From contig NC_088963.1 in the NCBI RefSeq assembly GCF_010111755.1, forward strand, positions 1,240,001 to 1,304,000: 64,000 nucleotides of DNA, read 5' to 3'. Of the stretch, positions 28,515 to 39,537 are shown one piece after another. Both the position numbers and the translations under genes were made by a program. The DNA comes from Nakaseomyces glabratus. Its lineage: Eukaryota > Ascomycota > Saccharomycetes > Saccharomycetales > Saccharomycetaceae. Below the pieces are notes generated by a model. It worked only from the letters and a program-made list of their open reading frames with translations, was not told the DNA's origin and searched no databases. Within the stretch, counting starts at the first letter, position 1; each line of letters starts with the position of its first letter.

Positions 28515-30293
28515 TCACCACATACTTCTAAGTGTTTTCTTTGATATACTTATTTTCCTGTATTTTTTAGGTTTTGGAGTATCCTTTAATTCCTGATAAA
28601 ACTCCTGAGTATCAATTGGCATTGAGTCAGCTATGTCTGAGTTCTTTCTTTTATGTGGTTCTTGTGCCTGTACGTTATAAGTAGTTTCTTTATGTTCCTT
28701 AAGAGATAGCTGGCCCATCTCTAAAGTATCGGAAATGTACCTATTTAATTGAGTTCTCCGCTCTTTAACCTCCTCTATCCATAATAAAACCTGTGTTTTT
28801 GACTGAGGTATAATGTCTCGGTGACAAGAGGGGATTGCTTTAATTTGGAAGTACTTTATGTGATACAATTGGTTTTTGGTCAATTTTCCATTTACTGGGC
28901 ACCATATATTGTCATAGTCGACCAATACCTGCTGTTCGTTTGTTTTATGCTGACTTGTTTGACCTTGTATACCATTGTTAGCGTTAATTACAAGAATACC
29001 GTCAAACAATAGCGCTGAAATACAGAATTGGAATCGTTCTGTTGACTCAGAATCATCTCTTTTATTGGATGTCACATTATTGAACAAGTCAGAAAGCGCC
29101 GAGGGTAACAAGCCTTTCTGTCTATTGATCTGCCTATAAACTTTTCTTAACAGCATCAGATCTTTAAAGTAAGTATTTGAATAGTTAAATTCGGGACCAC
29201 ACAGGCATTCAATACATTGATCAATCTTTTGTGTACCAACATTACCATAGCAGATGCCATGTACGACTTTTGCACATTTTCGGCAGGTTTTGAATGCAGT
29301 ACAGCTTTTACTGAGTGTCTCCCTGCATTCGCATGCTCCTGTAGTTAAACTTTGATGATTTACTACAGCTTGAGTTGGTTGAAGAGAACATTGGGTGGAT
29401 TCTAAAAGATGGCCTAAGATGCTCGTTGTCTGGCTTACTTCATGGTGGCTTACTTCATGGTGTTCTGTCTTCTCGACCTTGGTAAACTTTTTTGTTACTA
29501 GATCAAATGGGTTTAGCTCAATAGTCTGCTCCCCTTCCTTTAAATCACAAGCAGAGAGAATGTTCAAGCTTAGCTTATGTGTTTTTGTATCCAGAGTTCC
29601 AATCTCTGTAATTTCCTTTTCCATCGTCGTAGGTATTTTTATTGTAGCTTGTTTCTCAAAAGTAGCATCTCTAAAAAAAGGAGGTTGGTATTCTGGATCA
29701 GTATTCTCATTAAACATAAGTCTCATTGTCAAGAACTTTCTTTGGGGTAAAGGTTCGAGGGACTGCGTAATGATTATAAATCTTCGCATGAGTTGCTGTG
29801 CCATGCGTCGAGAATCTAATAAGGAAATAGAATCATCTCGGTTGCCAGTGGTATTTTTGTTTGTAACATTCATCTTAACTTCATCGTTGTCATATTCGAA
29901 TGAAAAAATATAATTCTCAATCATCTCTTGAGGGTTATTCTCATCCAAAAATATTCCCAAACTTAAGGCTTTCAAGAATTTTAGCCTGATAGACTTGAAA
30001 ACGGCCTTCTCTAGCCAATCTAACAAAACGTCAACCTCAGAATTTCTACCACGAGCTAATGTTTTAATCTTAATTGAATTATTCTGAGCACAGTTGTTTC
30101 TGTCATAGTTTTTATCAACTTTATCAGGGACAAATCTTTGGTCGACAAAGCTATCATCAGGAAATAACCCTCTGAGAAAGGCTAGGCACCCGAAAGACAT
30201 AGTCAGCATAGTCTGTACAAGCTTTTGACTTTGATCGACCGAGATGGCAGTCCTAGTATCGACTTTTTGTCTAGTCAGTTGCGTAGTTGCCAT
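28515..30293 (-). CDS. HOP1: Meiotic HORMA-domain axis protein Hop1
   Basis: This 592-residue protein is the HORMA component of the meiotic chromosome axis, acting with Red1 and Mek1 in inter-homologue bias and the checkpoint. The HORMA domain covers about 15-245 (SQKLVQTMLTMSFGCLAFLRG at its start). A Cys-rich zinc/PHD-like module follows at about 320-370 (CECRET, CRKCAKVVHGIC, CIECLCG), then a winged-helix-type region. The C-terminal closure motif KISISKKTLRSMW, which HORMA binds to build oligomers, is present. S. cerevisiae Hop1 is about 605. A URS1 site lies about 185 bases upstream. An intact HOP1 implies a maintained meiotic programme. Confidence 0.97.
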   Translation of the reverse strand: MATTQLTRQKVDTRTAISVDQSQKLVQTMLTMSFGCLAFLRGLFPDDSFVDQRFVPDKVDKNYDRNNCAQNNSIKIKTLARGRNSEVDVLLDWLEKAVFKSIRLKFLKALSLGIFLDENNPQEMIENYIFSFEYDNDEVKMNVTNKNTTGNRDDSISLLDSRRMAQQLMRRFIIITQSLEPLPQRKFLTMRLMFNENTDPEYQPPFFRDATFEKQATIKIPTTMEKEITEIGTLDTKTHKLSLNILSACDLKEGEQTIELNPFDLVTKKFTKVEKTEHHEVSHHEVSQTTSILGHLLESTQCSLQPTQAVVNHQSLTTGACECRETLSKSCTAFKTCRKCAKVVHGICYGNVGTQKIDQCIECLCGPEFNYSNTYFKDLMLLRKVYRQINRQKGLLPSALSDLFNNVTSNKRDDSESTERFQFCISALLFDGILVINANNGIQGQTSQHKTNEQQVLVDYDNIWCPVNGKLTKNQLYHIKYFQIKAIPSCHRDIIPQSKTQVLLWIEEVKERRTQLNRYISDTLEMGQLSLKEHKETTYNVQAQEPHKRKNSDIADSMPIDTQEFYQELKDTPKPKKYRKISISKKTLRSMW

Positions 30294-32101
30294 GTTACAA
30301 TAAATAGAACAAGAAAGATAATGATTTGGAAGAGCTATCTATCTTGTTTTCTCATACAAGAATCCAAAGATATCGTAACGTAAGGAGAAGACTACACAGC
30401 TAGAGGTAATAATTTGAAAAAAAAAATATATGACTACTGAACAAGGACTTCTTTAATCGCTAAAAGGGTAGATACCGGCGGCTATTTATACTTTTTCGAT
30501 TTGAGATAGCGGCAACAGATGTCTCGTATTAAAGTACATAGTCTGATGTATAACATTAGCGGCTAAATTCTGTTCTCAGTCTTTCTATACAATGTGTGGA
30601 ATAATGATACAAAGAACATACTTTTTAATAAATACTGTCACCATCGCAGGTGCTGCACTAATCATTTGTAGGAGATCTGCAAGAGGAAGCCAAAATAGCT
30701 CAGTACATCATTCCAATAAAATGGTTGACCAACATAGACGGATGTACAACATAGAGGTTATAATTACAAGATAGTCTGAAGTGTATGGCCTTATTTTAAC
30801 CTTTTAACTAATTTCAGAATTTCAAGATTGATACGATATATAACATTTGTTATTTCCCAGATTTACTCACAACATGAAGCTGGCGTGTGTAAAAAGTTTA
30901 ACTCTGCCTTAAGTCGTTTATGTTCCCTAACGTGAAATGCTGAGATTATGTCTAATGTACCTATTATCGCTACAAAAAATCTAGCGTTTTTAAAAGATAA
31001 AAGATACTTTCAACGTATTAATTGGATTATGGAGCTTTGTGTGGAGACATACGGCCTACTGATTGAAACAGTGAGCAAATAGATTCTTCGGCATAATTGT
31101 AATAAAGGTATCCTACTAATTTTGCTACGAGAAAATAAATTGGTCCTGTCATAATTCTATGCTTACTATTGTGGCCTTGAAATAACGGAGTTAGTAAGAT
31201 CATGTAATCTTCTTATCATTGATTTCAGGGACCCGCCACGAATATAATCGCTAAATGGGAGGAAACCAAAATGCTTTGACGATTTAGTTTGTTAAAGCAT
31301 TGATGAGATCATAGGCTCTAAGAATTTAAATCGTGCTGATGAGATCATCTTTGTTAGACCGGACGAACAGCAATATCACGTACCGTGCACTTGTGCTGGT
31401 TTTGTCCCCTTATTTCCTTCCGCAGCTGTTGCTGTGCAAAAAAACTGCACTATGACTATCTGTTATATTTCGAAAAATGCACAATTGTTTGACATTCGAT
31501 AATGACGTATAATGATTAAGATCCCTTCACTTTATTATAGCCGTACCATTATGTCCTATGTCCTTTCAAACAACATTACAATCATGGTGCGATGTGATGC
31601 AGCAATGTCTCAGTTAATGAATAATTGCTGATTGTTCCTTTTTCCAGCTAGATACCAGTTAGTTTGGTTTATTATGGGTAGCTTGCACAGGTTTGGTACT
31701 GGTCTTTGAGACGTTGTAATTATTACAGCAGTTTGCTATATGTCAGGCCAAGTCTCTGCAATGTTTGACAATAAATTGGACAACCTTAAAAATAGTTCCC
31801 TGTTGTTCCGATACAAAATGTTTGTGACTTCGGTATGGTATAGAAGAAAAAGAAAATATAAGCCAATATGGGCCCAAATAGGTAGGGAGTTGCTTTGGCC
31901 AGCATAAGCTGAAATATCCATTATCAAGAAAATGGTGACACGATTTTGAGTGCATCTATTTAACTAACAAGGTATTTAATAGAAGTAATGATCAAATCGT
32001 CTTCTCAGAATATGAAACTACTTTACTCGTGATATATTAAAAACAATATTGGTTGGTAGGTGTTTGGTAACTAGTGAAGTCAGTTTTAATAGAATACACC
32101 A
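30294..32101. other. Intergenic: long divergent promoter region of HOP1 and the YER079W-like gene
   Basis: This 1.8-kb stretch holds the URS1 site of HOP1 near one end. Otherwise it is AT-rich with no obvious gene. One 60-codon ATG frame (30592-30774) encodes a short hydrophobic segment after a basic start; I cannot support it as a gene. An unrecognised ncRNA or decayed gene is possible. Confidence 0.5.
30475..30484 (-). promoter_or_regulatory. URS1 (Ume6 site) of HOP1
   Basis: The minus strand reads TAGCCGCCGG, matching the URS1 core TAGCCGCCG. It lies about 185 bases upstream of the HOP1 ATG, beside a TATA-like element. In S. cerevisiae URS1 recruits Ume6, which represses in mitosis and with Ime1 activates early meiotic genes such as HOP1. 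Confidence 0.8.
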
Positions 32102-32998
32102 ATGAGTACACTTAGCGAATCAATTAGCGGGGTCCCCGTTGATTCGCCTGACGTCGCCTCTGCGATATCCATATATGGGGTTCCTTCTTCAACCAGATTT
32201 AATTTGGATAATGAAGACCTTGATGAACAGCGGTGTTTATTCGATGTTAGTTATAGTACTGATAATCTGTCCACAGTGGCAATGTATGAGTTAGATCCGG
32301 GAACATTGGATGACCATGTACATAGTAAAGTATACATAGACAAGGACTCACTTGTCTCTCGTTCTCCTTCCAGAAATTCTACAACTTCAGTCGTTGCTAC
32401 TAAAGATGGTATTGAAGGACGCCATATCAAGAGGAACAAGAAAATTGAAAAGAAAATGTCTAATGGAAACAATATGATGATGACTCCATATTCATTAAAT
32501 TTGCTGTCAACATTTGATAAGAAAGATAGATTAAAAGTGACCTCTGATACTTCATCAGTTACTTCCTCGTTGCGTAACAATTTTATTGATAGTGGTTATT
32601 CTCCGAGATGTCATAGCCCTTTATCTCAGGTTGATTCTACTATGTTATATCCAGATTCACCTAATTATCCTCCATTAACACTCAAGGAAAAGATGCATTT
32701 ATTAAGTCATGATTATATTGCCTCTGCAGGTCAGAGGGATAGACTGAAAGTTATAGAAAAGAACAAGAATCATTCTACGGGTTCATTCACATCAGATGAA
32801 TCAGGGTTAGACTCAAACTCTAATATTCATATGGATTTTCATAGCTTAGGGCCAGGACGTAAAAATTCAGTTAAACAGGAGCCGAGTCTACGCTATAACT
32901 TCAGAGATGATATAAACAGTTGTGGAAGCACTGTAGATGATAAGTCAACTTATGATGATAATTTCGCTGGACTACCAAAAGCTGAAAATTTTGATTAA
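32102..32998 (+). CDS. Uncharacterised Ser-rich protein, probable YER079W orthologue
   Basis: The 298-residue protein is hydrophilic and mostly disordered, rich in Ser, Asp and Asn, with a basic patch (IKRNKKIEKK, about 109-119). The only conserved-looking segment is PPLTLKEKMHLLSHDY at about 197-212, a short amphipathic helix. In S. cerevisiae the chromosome V sister has YER079W, of unknown function, shortly before SER3. Here a plus-strand gene lies before SPO22 and SER33, the orientation expected for YER079W. The assignment is from position and orientation only. Confidence 0.6.
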   Translation: MSTLSESISGVPVDSPDVASAISIYGVPSSTRFNLDNEDLDEQRCLFDVSYSTDNLSTVAMYELDPGTLDDHVHSKVYIDKDSLVSRSPSRNSTTSVVATKDGIEGRHIKRNKKIEKKMSNGNNMMMTPYSLNLLSTFDKKDRLKVTSDTSSVTSSLRNNFIDSGYSPRCHSPLSQVDSTMLYPDSPNYPPLTLKEKMHLLSHDYIASAGQRDRLKVIEKNKNHSTGSFTSDESGLDSNSNIHMDFHSLGPGRKNSVKQEPSLRYNFRDDINSCGSTVDDKSTYDDNFAGLPKAENFD

Positions 32999-33676
32999 TG
33001 ACTTTAACCTTTGCTAAAGAAAGCATTACTGTTTAAGTGAATTTCCATTTTCAATTTAATGTTCTATCATATGTTTATTAGGATGTGATTTTTATTTTAT
33101 GGATATGTTTAATTTTATCTGTTCAGTTTGTTGCATTAGAATTCTATTTACTAGCGGGAAATATCAACCCCCAGCAAAGTTATATCTTTAAGTATATCTA
33201 TATCCTAATCAGATAGTTACTGTTCTTCCTAATTAAAATGCTAAAAAAAGTGAATTTAATGTTCACTAAATTTAAAAATCACATCTGTTTGACCTGGTAA
33301 CCCTAAACAACTAATTTATAATTATATACATTATAACGTTTAGGTAACTAAAGTTACCTTTAGCAAAGATAAAGTTATTTAAGGCTTATCAAACACATTT
33401 CGTACAATTAGACATAACCAGCTTTTGATAGAGCTCACAAGTGAGATAATTAAGCGCCAAGAATCTTTAGGATCTCTAAATACAACATACTACAACATTG
33501 GCAGATAAGTAATTATTTTCTAATATTATTTTAGTCTTTTCTGCTGTACACCTAAGTTGATCGTTTATAGTAAGCTCAAGAAAAGAAGTCACTATATCAC
33601 TGTATACCGAGTTACAAAACTTAGGCAACGCCATTTGGGTTCTTCAATTTTAGTAAGGAAATAATTAGTTACCGCT
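32999..33676. other. Intergenic: promoter of SPO22
   Basis: The 678 bases are very AT-rich. I found no clear URS1 here, unlike HOP1. No gene is seen. Confidence 0.5.
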
Positions 33677-36631
33677 ATGCCTGCCACTCAAGCCATAACT
33701 GAGTTCTGTAAAGCTTCTGTTCAAATTTCGAGTTTGATTAGTCCGTTAAACACCCTCAATGAAAGTGGTGTTCAAAACGTGAACGACCGAATCAATACAC
33801 TTGTTGCCCTTTGCGAAAAATTTGATGACTCAAATAATAGTGTGATTAAGGATGAATTTGACAGTAAATTACTATCTAAACTTGAAAATACAGTAATTAG
33901 CTTCTGGAATACTTTAACTATTGCTTGGAAGACCATCGAGAATAATAAATGTGTTACGAAAGAGCATGAGGATATTATATTAAGAAACTCAAAGTTAGTA
34001 CTTACGCTCAATTGCAAATATCTGGTATGTCAACTGTTAAAGATACATGAACTTTATTCAAAGAGTCTAGAAAATTACCTCAGATCACTAAATTGCCAAT
34101 TGAAGGCGTTTAAATTATGGAGTGAGAATTGTTTACTTACGGAGGCAAACAGTATTGGAACTAAAATCGAACTTATGATACAAAAACAATTCGATCATAT
34201 AACAAAAGTTGATATTAATACTATCTACAATATAGATAGTAGCTCCAGTAACAAAATGTTGTTTGATAAATACTACACTGAATATTATATTTGCTGCTTT
34301 CAAATGGCTCTTAAAAAGGAGGACATTGAACAAGCGCATAATTTTGAGGAAAAGGCAAAACTGGAGAAAACCTTATGTGCATTGGATCCTGATTTAGGTA
34401 TCGAAATTTGCAGACAGTTTTTCAATACATGCTTAGAGGTATTTGAACGCGAGGTCGACAATGTTTTGCTAATGAATGACTTATTACTATTTATACAAAG
34501 ATTGAAAAAGTATCTCAGTATTCCAGATGCTATGATACAAAATCATCTGGAATACTCTAATTTGAAGTTCTCTACAGATTACCTTCTAATTAAAATAACT
34601 ATTGATATTAGCAAAAAAAAAACATACCTAGAAAGTGAGACACTAACATATTTAGAACAATTTAAAGGTCAATTTCCAGAGCGAATTGAACCTTATGCAG
34701 CAATAATTACATATTGTAAGGATTTCGATACAGAAATGGGTTTTGAAAAAGTAGAGTCAACTATCATGGAAATGATTATGACAGTAGATGTGAAAACCAA
34801 TTTCGACATGATCATTAGTTCTATCGGCGAGTTTTCAAGGAAAAATACCGTATCATCCATGCTATGTCTCGATTATTTAATATTTAATAAAATAAATGCT
34901 AAAGAGGATAGGAATTATTTTGAAAAGGCCATTATTGCTAGATTTTATCTCACTACCCAATCCAATATCATTAGCAGTGAAGTAAAAGCAACTGGTTTGT
35001 ATAATTTCCTCAATGAAGTCGAGAAAGTGATAATTCATGAATTTTCCAACAAGACTGTAGCAACAATTATTGCGTTATTGTGGAATGAAGCCAAGAAATT
35101 AGAGAAGAACGATTGTCTACAAGACTCAATTTTGTACTATAAGTTAGTTACAAAAGATATGCTCTGTCAAAACTACACTGATTCAATTAAATTATTCAGG
35201 GCATTAGCCAACCTATATTTGAGGTTAGATGACATAACGGCCGCCGAAAAGCTACTGGCTAAATTTTCAGACGAGAATAAAAGAGATTCCCTAACACAAT
35301 TAATTTATTTTAGAATATTCAGTAAACAAAGGAAAATAGATGAAGCTACCAAAATACTTGAAACGATAAGTAAACTTGAAGATGACAAAGTGCCTAGTAT
35401 ACTAATGATGGCCGTTACTGAATGTAAAGATATACCGAGCTTATCATTATCTGCAATTCTTCTTTTGTACCAAAATATTAAACTTGACACAACGGAAAAT
35501 AATAAAGACAAAATAGATACCTTGGTAGTACCTACCCTAGGCTTTACCAGATATACTATTCAATCAATTTTGAAAATAAACGAATCCAATTTTCCTCAAA
35601 GCATTCTTTCCTACATTAATACAATTGTACAAATGGTACAAAAGTGCAAGCAGTTCCTGGAAAAGACCAGAATTGCTAAATTGCTAAATGTTTCCAACGA
35701 GGAACATAGTGATACTATTTTGATAGACGAAATTGAGTGGTTATGTGCCACATGCTATAATATAACTAGTAAATTATTCGAAAAGAAATGCGTCACAACT
35801 GAGTCGTTGTCTTTATTGACAGAAGGACTTGAAATTTTCCAATATATCCCGAGTGATGACTTAACATTTCCAAAGAGATTATATTATTTGACATGGAAAT
35901 TTAGATGCCAGATACTTCTATTATTAATATTGAAGGCCGATCCTAAGCTTAACACACAAAAACTTGATTTAGGTTCTCAGAGCAAGCTAATTTTAGATAA
36001 TATATTGGCTCTACTGGGTACCAATGACTACCAAGATTGTAAAAAAGAAAGCTTTGACGTACAGTTACAAGAGTGCATTGTGTTAGTCTTGCAGCTCTAT
36101 TTCCAGGAAACATTGAATTTAGGTGGTAAGGATGAACTGCTATCTTTAGCTGCAAAACTGGATAGCTCACTTAGCACCTCTGTTGACCAAATTTTGGTAG
36201 AGGCGGTTATTAAAACAAGAAATATACCTCCTAGGACTTTTACCACTATTCTCACTATGATTATAGATAGAAACATAAACAACTCAAAGTTAAGAGACGT
36301 ACACATTTGCTATTGGATTAGAAGTTTGTTTGAATACCAAATGAGCCTAAATGAAAGTATATCCTTTAGTTTCATCAATAGTTTACTAACTAGAATTGAA
36401 TCGAACAAACAACACAAATATGAAACTAGTGAAATCATGCTGCAAGATCTCGAAGCCATTACAACATGCTGTTGGAATTATGGAATAAACCAACTGCTGA
36501 ACAAAAATTATACAGATGGAGAAAAGTGGTGCCAGGTAGCAATCAGAGTTTCAAGTTTGGTTAATCAAAACTTAGTGTTACAATTACGTCAATTATGGGA
36601 ACAACTGTTAAGCTGCAGCAAGATGAAGTAA
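33677..36631 (+). CDS. SPO22: Meiotic TPR protein Spo22/Zip4
   Basis: This 984-residue protein is the yeast Zip4/Spo22, a TPR-repeat scaffold of the ZMM group that promotes crossovers and synaptonemal-complex polymerisation. S. cerevisiae Spo22 is about 975. The sequence is almost entirely helical with TPR-like repeats, and the Spo22 family region includes LYFQETLNLGGKDELLSLA-type helices and SKLRDVHICYWIRSLFEYQ. It is strongly AT-rich and diverged, as common for this family, so identification leans on length, helical repeat character and position between HOP1 and SER33. Confidence 0.9.
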   Translation: MPATQAITEFCKASVQISSLISPLNTLNESGVQNVNDRINTLVALCEKFDDSNNSVIKDEFDSKLLSKLENTVISFWNTLTIAWKTIENNKCVTKEHEDIILRNSKLVLTLNCKYLVCQLLKIHELYSKSLENYLRSLNCQLKAFKLWSENCLLTEANSIGTKIELMIQKQFDHITKVDINTIYNIDSSSSNKMLFDKYYTEYYICCFQMALKKEDIEQAHNFEEKAKLEKTLCALDPDLGIEICRQFFNTCLEVFEREVDNVLLMNDLLLFIQRLKKYLSIPDAMIQNHLEYSNLKFSTDYLLIKITIDISKKKTYLESETLTYLEQFKGQFPERIEPYAAIITYCKDFDTEMGFEKVESTIMEMIMTVDVKTNFDMIISSIGEFSRKNTVSSMLCLDYLIFNKINAKEDRNYFEKAIIARFYLTTQSNIISSEVKATGLYNFLNEVEKVIIHEFSNKTVATIIALLWNEAKKLEKNDCLQDSILYYKLVTKDMLCQNYTDSIKLFRALANLYLRLDDITAAEKLLAKFSDENKRDSLTQLIYFRIFSKQRKIDEATKILETISKLEDDKVPSILMMAVTECKDIPSLSLSAILLLYQNIKLDTTENNKDKIDTLVVPTLGFTRYTIQSILKINESNFPQSILSYINTIVQMVQKCKQFLEKTRIAKLLNVSNEEHSDTILIDEIEWLCATCYNITSKLFEKKCVTTESLSLLTEGLEIFQYIPSDDLTFPKRLYYLTWKFRCQILLLLILKADPKLNTQKLDLGSQSKLILDNILALLGTNDYQDCKKESFDVQLQECIVLVLQLYFQETLNLGGKDELLSLAAKLDSSLSTSVDQILVEAVIKTRNIPPRTFTTILTMIIDRNINNSKLRDVHICYWIRSLFEYQMSLNESISFSFINSLLTRIESNKQHKYETSEIMLQDLEAITTCCWNYGINQLLNKNYTDGEKWCQVAIRVSSLVNQNLVLQLRQLWEQLLSCSKMK

Positions 36632-37294
36632 ATGTGTACTTCTCATACACCAATGTTTAGTACCATTATTTGCATTTTAGTTACTTGAGTCATTATAGAC
36701 TTCTAAGACAAATCACCAGGTAAATTAATAGGATGTGGATATTTGTGTGGCTACGAAGTCTGTATAACTGATACACACAGTTTAATTACAAAAATTGATT
36801 AACATTTAACGAGAAAGACTCCACTTACTGCTGGTAAGGTGTCTCAGTTTTTTATTGCGAAAAAATTGCGGGCAATTTCCAACGCCTACGTGTGCACAAA
36901 ATGGAAAAAAATATCCAAATTGACTTCTTGTGCACTAAGCAAAGGTGTATAAATCTCAAATATCACGTGGAACATTATCAGAATATATGAATAATCTTCT
37001 GCTGATAATTTAAAAAAAAAGTGTGACGCTCGAAAATTCAACAGCGAACGGCACTGGCACAATGCGCGAGATGACTGATTATTTTTCGAGGATGCTAATA
37101 AAAAAAAATGATGAGCTGAATTGTATCCTTGACTCTGGTTATAAATCAATTATTAACATATATATAGAAGAGTGAAAATCTTAAATTCGTTTGCCTCAAT
37201 TGATAATTTCTCAATACATCGATAGATTTTATTCTTATTTTTTGGCTTGCTATAGAAACCACCCGAAGCTTTTCTAACTATAATACTAAACAAA
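36632..37294. other. Intergenic: SPO22 3' region and SER33 promoter
   Basis: It contains a Cbf1/Pho4-type E-box ATCACGTG (36962-36969) and ATGACTGAT near 37072, one base from the Gcn4 site ATGACTCAT, both plausible for an amino-acid gene. A TATATATA lies near 37159. No gene is seen. Confidence 0.5.
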
Positions 37295-38695
37295 ATGGAT
37301 ATTAACCCTCTTCAAGATTCTTTCCAAAGAGCAATGAACCTGTCAAGATCACCAGGTGCTGTTTCCACTTCACCTACTCAATCATTCATGAACACTCTAC
37401 CCCGTCGTTTGAGTGTCTCAAAGCAACAGAAAGCCCTTAAACCATTCTCTACAGGTGATATGAGAATCCTTCTACTGGAAAATGTCAACCAAACTGCTGT
37501 TGACATTTTCAAGGACCAAGGTTATCAAGTCGAGTTTTACAAATCCTCTCTACCGGAAGAAGAGTTAATTGAAAAGATTAAGGATGTACATGCTATTGGT
37601 ATTAGATCGAAAACGAAGCTAACTGCCAATATCTTGAAGCACGCTAAGAACCTAGTCGTTATTGGTTGTTTCTGCATCGGTACAAATCAAGTTGACCTTG
37701 ATTATGCTGCAAGCATCGGTGTTGCCGTGTTCAACTCTCCTTTCTCAAACTCTAGATCCGTCGCTGAACTAGTCATTGCTGAAATCATCTCCCTTGCTAG
37801 ACAATTGGGTGACAGATCCATCGAATTACACACCGGAACATGGAATAAGGTTTCTCAGAAATGTTGGGAAGTCAGAGGCAAGACACTTGGTGTTGTTGGT
37901 TATGGTCATATTGGTTCCCAGTTATCTGTTCTTGCCGAATCTATGGGTATGCATGTATTATACTACGATATTGTCACCATTATGGCTTTAGGTACCGCTA
38001 AGCAGGTTTCTACGCTAGATGAGCTTTTGAACAAGTCTGATTTCGTTACTTTACATGTTCCAGAAACTCCAGAAACCAAAAACTTATTGTCGGCCCCACA
38101 ATTTGCTGCTATGAAGGATGGTGCTTACGTCATCAATGCATCCAGAGGTACTGTTGTTGACATCCCATCTCTAATCCAAGCTATGAAGGCAGGTAAGATT
38201 GCTGGTGCAGCTTTGGATGTTTATCCAAATGAACCAGCAAAGAATGGTGCCGATGCATTCTCCGATAAATTGAACAACTGGACCTCAGAATTAGTTTCAC
38301 TGCCAAATGTCATCCTTACCCCACACATCGGTGGTTCCACTGAAGAAGCACAAAGTGCTATCGGTATCGAAGTTGCACATGCTTTGAGTAAATACATAAA
38401 TGAAGGTATTTCCGTTGGATCAGTAAACTTCCCAGAAGTCTCCTTGAGATCGCTAGACTTGGACCAAGAAAACACTGTGCGTGTTCTATACATCCACAAG
38501 AATGTTCCGGGTGTGTTGAAGACGGTCAACAACATTTTATCAAACCACAATATCGAAAAGCAATTTTCCGATTCCTGTGGTGAGATTGCCTACCTGATGG
38601 CTGACATTTCAGATGTGAACCAAAGTGATATCAAACAAATCTACGATGAATTGGATAAGACTTCATCAAAGATTTCCATCAGACTTCTATATTAG
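37295..38695 (+). CDS. SER33: D-3-phosphoglycerate dehydrogenase
   Basis: The 466-residue cytosolic enzyme oxidises 3-phosphoglycerate with NAD, the first step of serine synthesis. The D-2-hydroxyacid dehydrogenase core is complete: the Rossmann motif VVGYGHIGSQLSV (about 205), catalytic Arg in NASRGTVVD (about 288), Glu in DVYPNEP (about 311) and His in LTPHIGG (about 346). A C-terminal ACT domain (about 395-466) begins VRVLYIHKNVPGVLKTVN and gives serine feedback. The first 50 residues are a Ser-rich extension, as in S. cerevisiae (about 469). The flanks SPO22 and RPN2 point to SER33; SER3 is the sister. Confidence 0.97.
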   Translation: MDINPLQDSFQRAMNLSRSPGAVSTSPTQSFMNTLPRRLSVSKQQKALKPFSTGDMRILLLENVNQTAVDIFKDQGYQVEFYKSSLPEEELIEKIKDVHAIGIRSKTKLTANILKHAKNLVVIGCFCIGTNQVDLDYAASIGVAVFNSPFSNSRSVAELVIAEIISLARQLGDRSIELHTGTWNKVSQKCWEVRGKTLGVVGYGHIGSQLSVLAESMGMHVLYYDIVTIMALGTAKQVSTLDELLNKSDFVTLHVPETPETKNLLSAPQFAAMKDGAYVINASRGTVVDIPSLIQAMKAGKIAGAALDVYPNEPAKNGADAFSDKLNNWTSELVSLPNVILTPHIGGSTEEAQSAIGIEVAHALSKYINEGISVGSVNFPEVSLRSLDLDQENTVRVLYIHKNVPGVLKTVNNILSNHNIEKQFSDSCGEIAYLMADISDVNQSDIKQIYDELDKTSSKISIRLLY

Positions 38696-39537
38696 AGTAT
38701 CAATTGTTAGCAATTCAACCATGACCAAAAATTGATAGATTTTAACTTTAGATATCTTTATCGTTATATAAAAGATCTAAACCACTTAATATAAGAGAAA
38801 AAGGTTACAATATCCGTGAGATAATTATGCTTTAATGAAATGGATGGGCTCAGATATGGGCGATTGTCCTCATACCGTCATCATATATATTTGTATAAAA
38901 ATTTCTGCATCATACCAACTATTTAATAAAGTATCATGAGAAATATCTTGAAATACCTTGAAAAATCTGAAATAGCAAGGTTAAATAACATATGCAGACC
39001 CTGAACCCTGGTTTCCACAATAACAATAGGCAATATTCAACTAATAACAGAAAGGCCCAACACTGCTTTATATTATAGTATTCAAACAGATTACCCGGCC
39101 CACTATACCACACTCCACTTCTTTATGGTGGCAAACCTTTCTTACGGGCTCGGGTCCAAAAATCCAACTGGCCCAGGGAGACTGGGAACCTATACTCTCA
39201 AGTAACATCAAAGGAAGGATTAATTAGTAGTGTTACTGAAAGTATGATAATACTAATGATCAAAGCTGTCACCGGTACTATCTAATTGTGTTCTAAACAG
39301 TTGACAAATAAATACTCGCTGCTGACAAACCAGTACTTGGACCGGATTGAAAGTTATAACAATTGAGAAGAGATCTCCCCTCAATTCTATCACAGTAATT
39401 CGAAACACTCGCAGTTATTGTATAACAGGTGTCGAATATTATTCTAGTATTGAATAGAGTTTCTCAGGCAAGGATTTGGAAATATATTAAAACTGTTTCA
39501 GCGAGAACAAATTTTTGAAAGAGATTACGATCAAAAA
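38696..39537. other. Intergenic: SER33 3' region and RPN2 promoter
   Basis: The 842 bases contain the PACE element listed separately. The rest is AT-rich with no gene recognised. Confidence 0.5.
39127..39135 (+). promoter_or_regulatory. PACE element (Rpn4 site) of RPN2
   Basis: A perfect GGTGGCAAA lies about 400 bases before the RPN2 ATG. Rpn4 binds this site in nearly all proteasome genes of S. cerevisiae. Confidence 0.85.

Noticed and set aside
30592..30774. 60-codon ATG frame with one hydrophobic stretch
   Set aside because: Too short to distinguish from chance in AT-rich DNA and not recognised; kept only as a weak finding.
35239..35250. URS1-like GGCCGCCGAA inside SPO22
   Set aside because: It lies mid-gene in codons for conserved helical sequence and is not positioned to control the gene.
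36962..36969. ATCACGTG as a possible centromere CDEI
   Set aside because: No CDEIII follows within about 100 bases; it is more likely a Cbf1/Pho4 promoter site of SER33.
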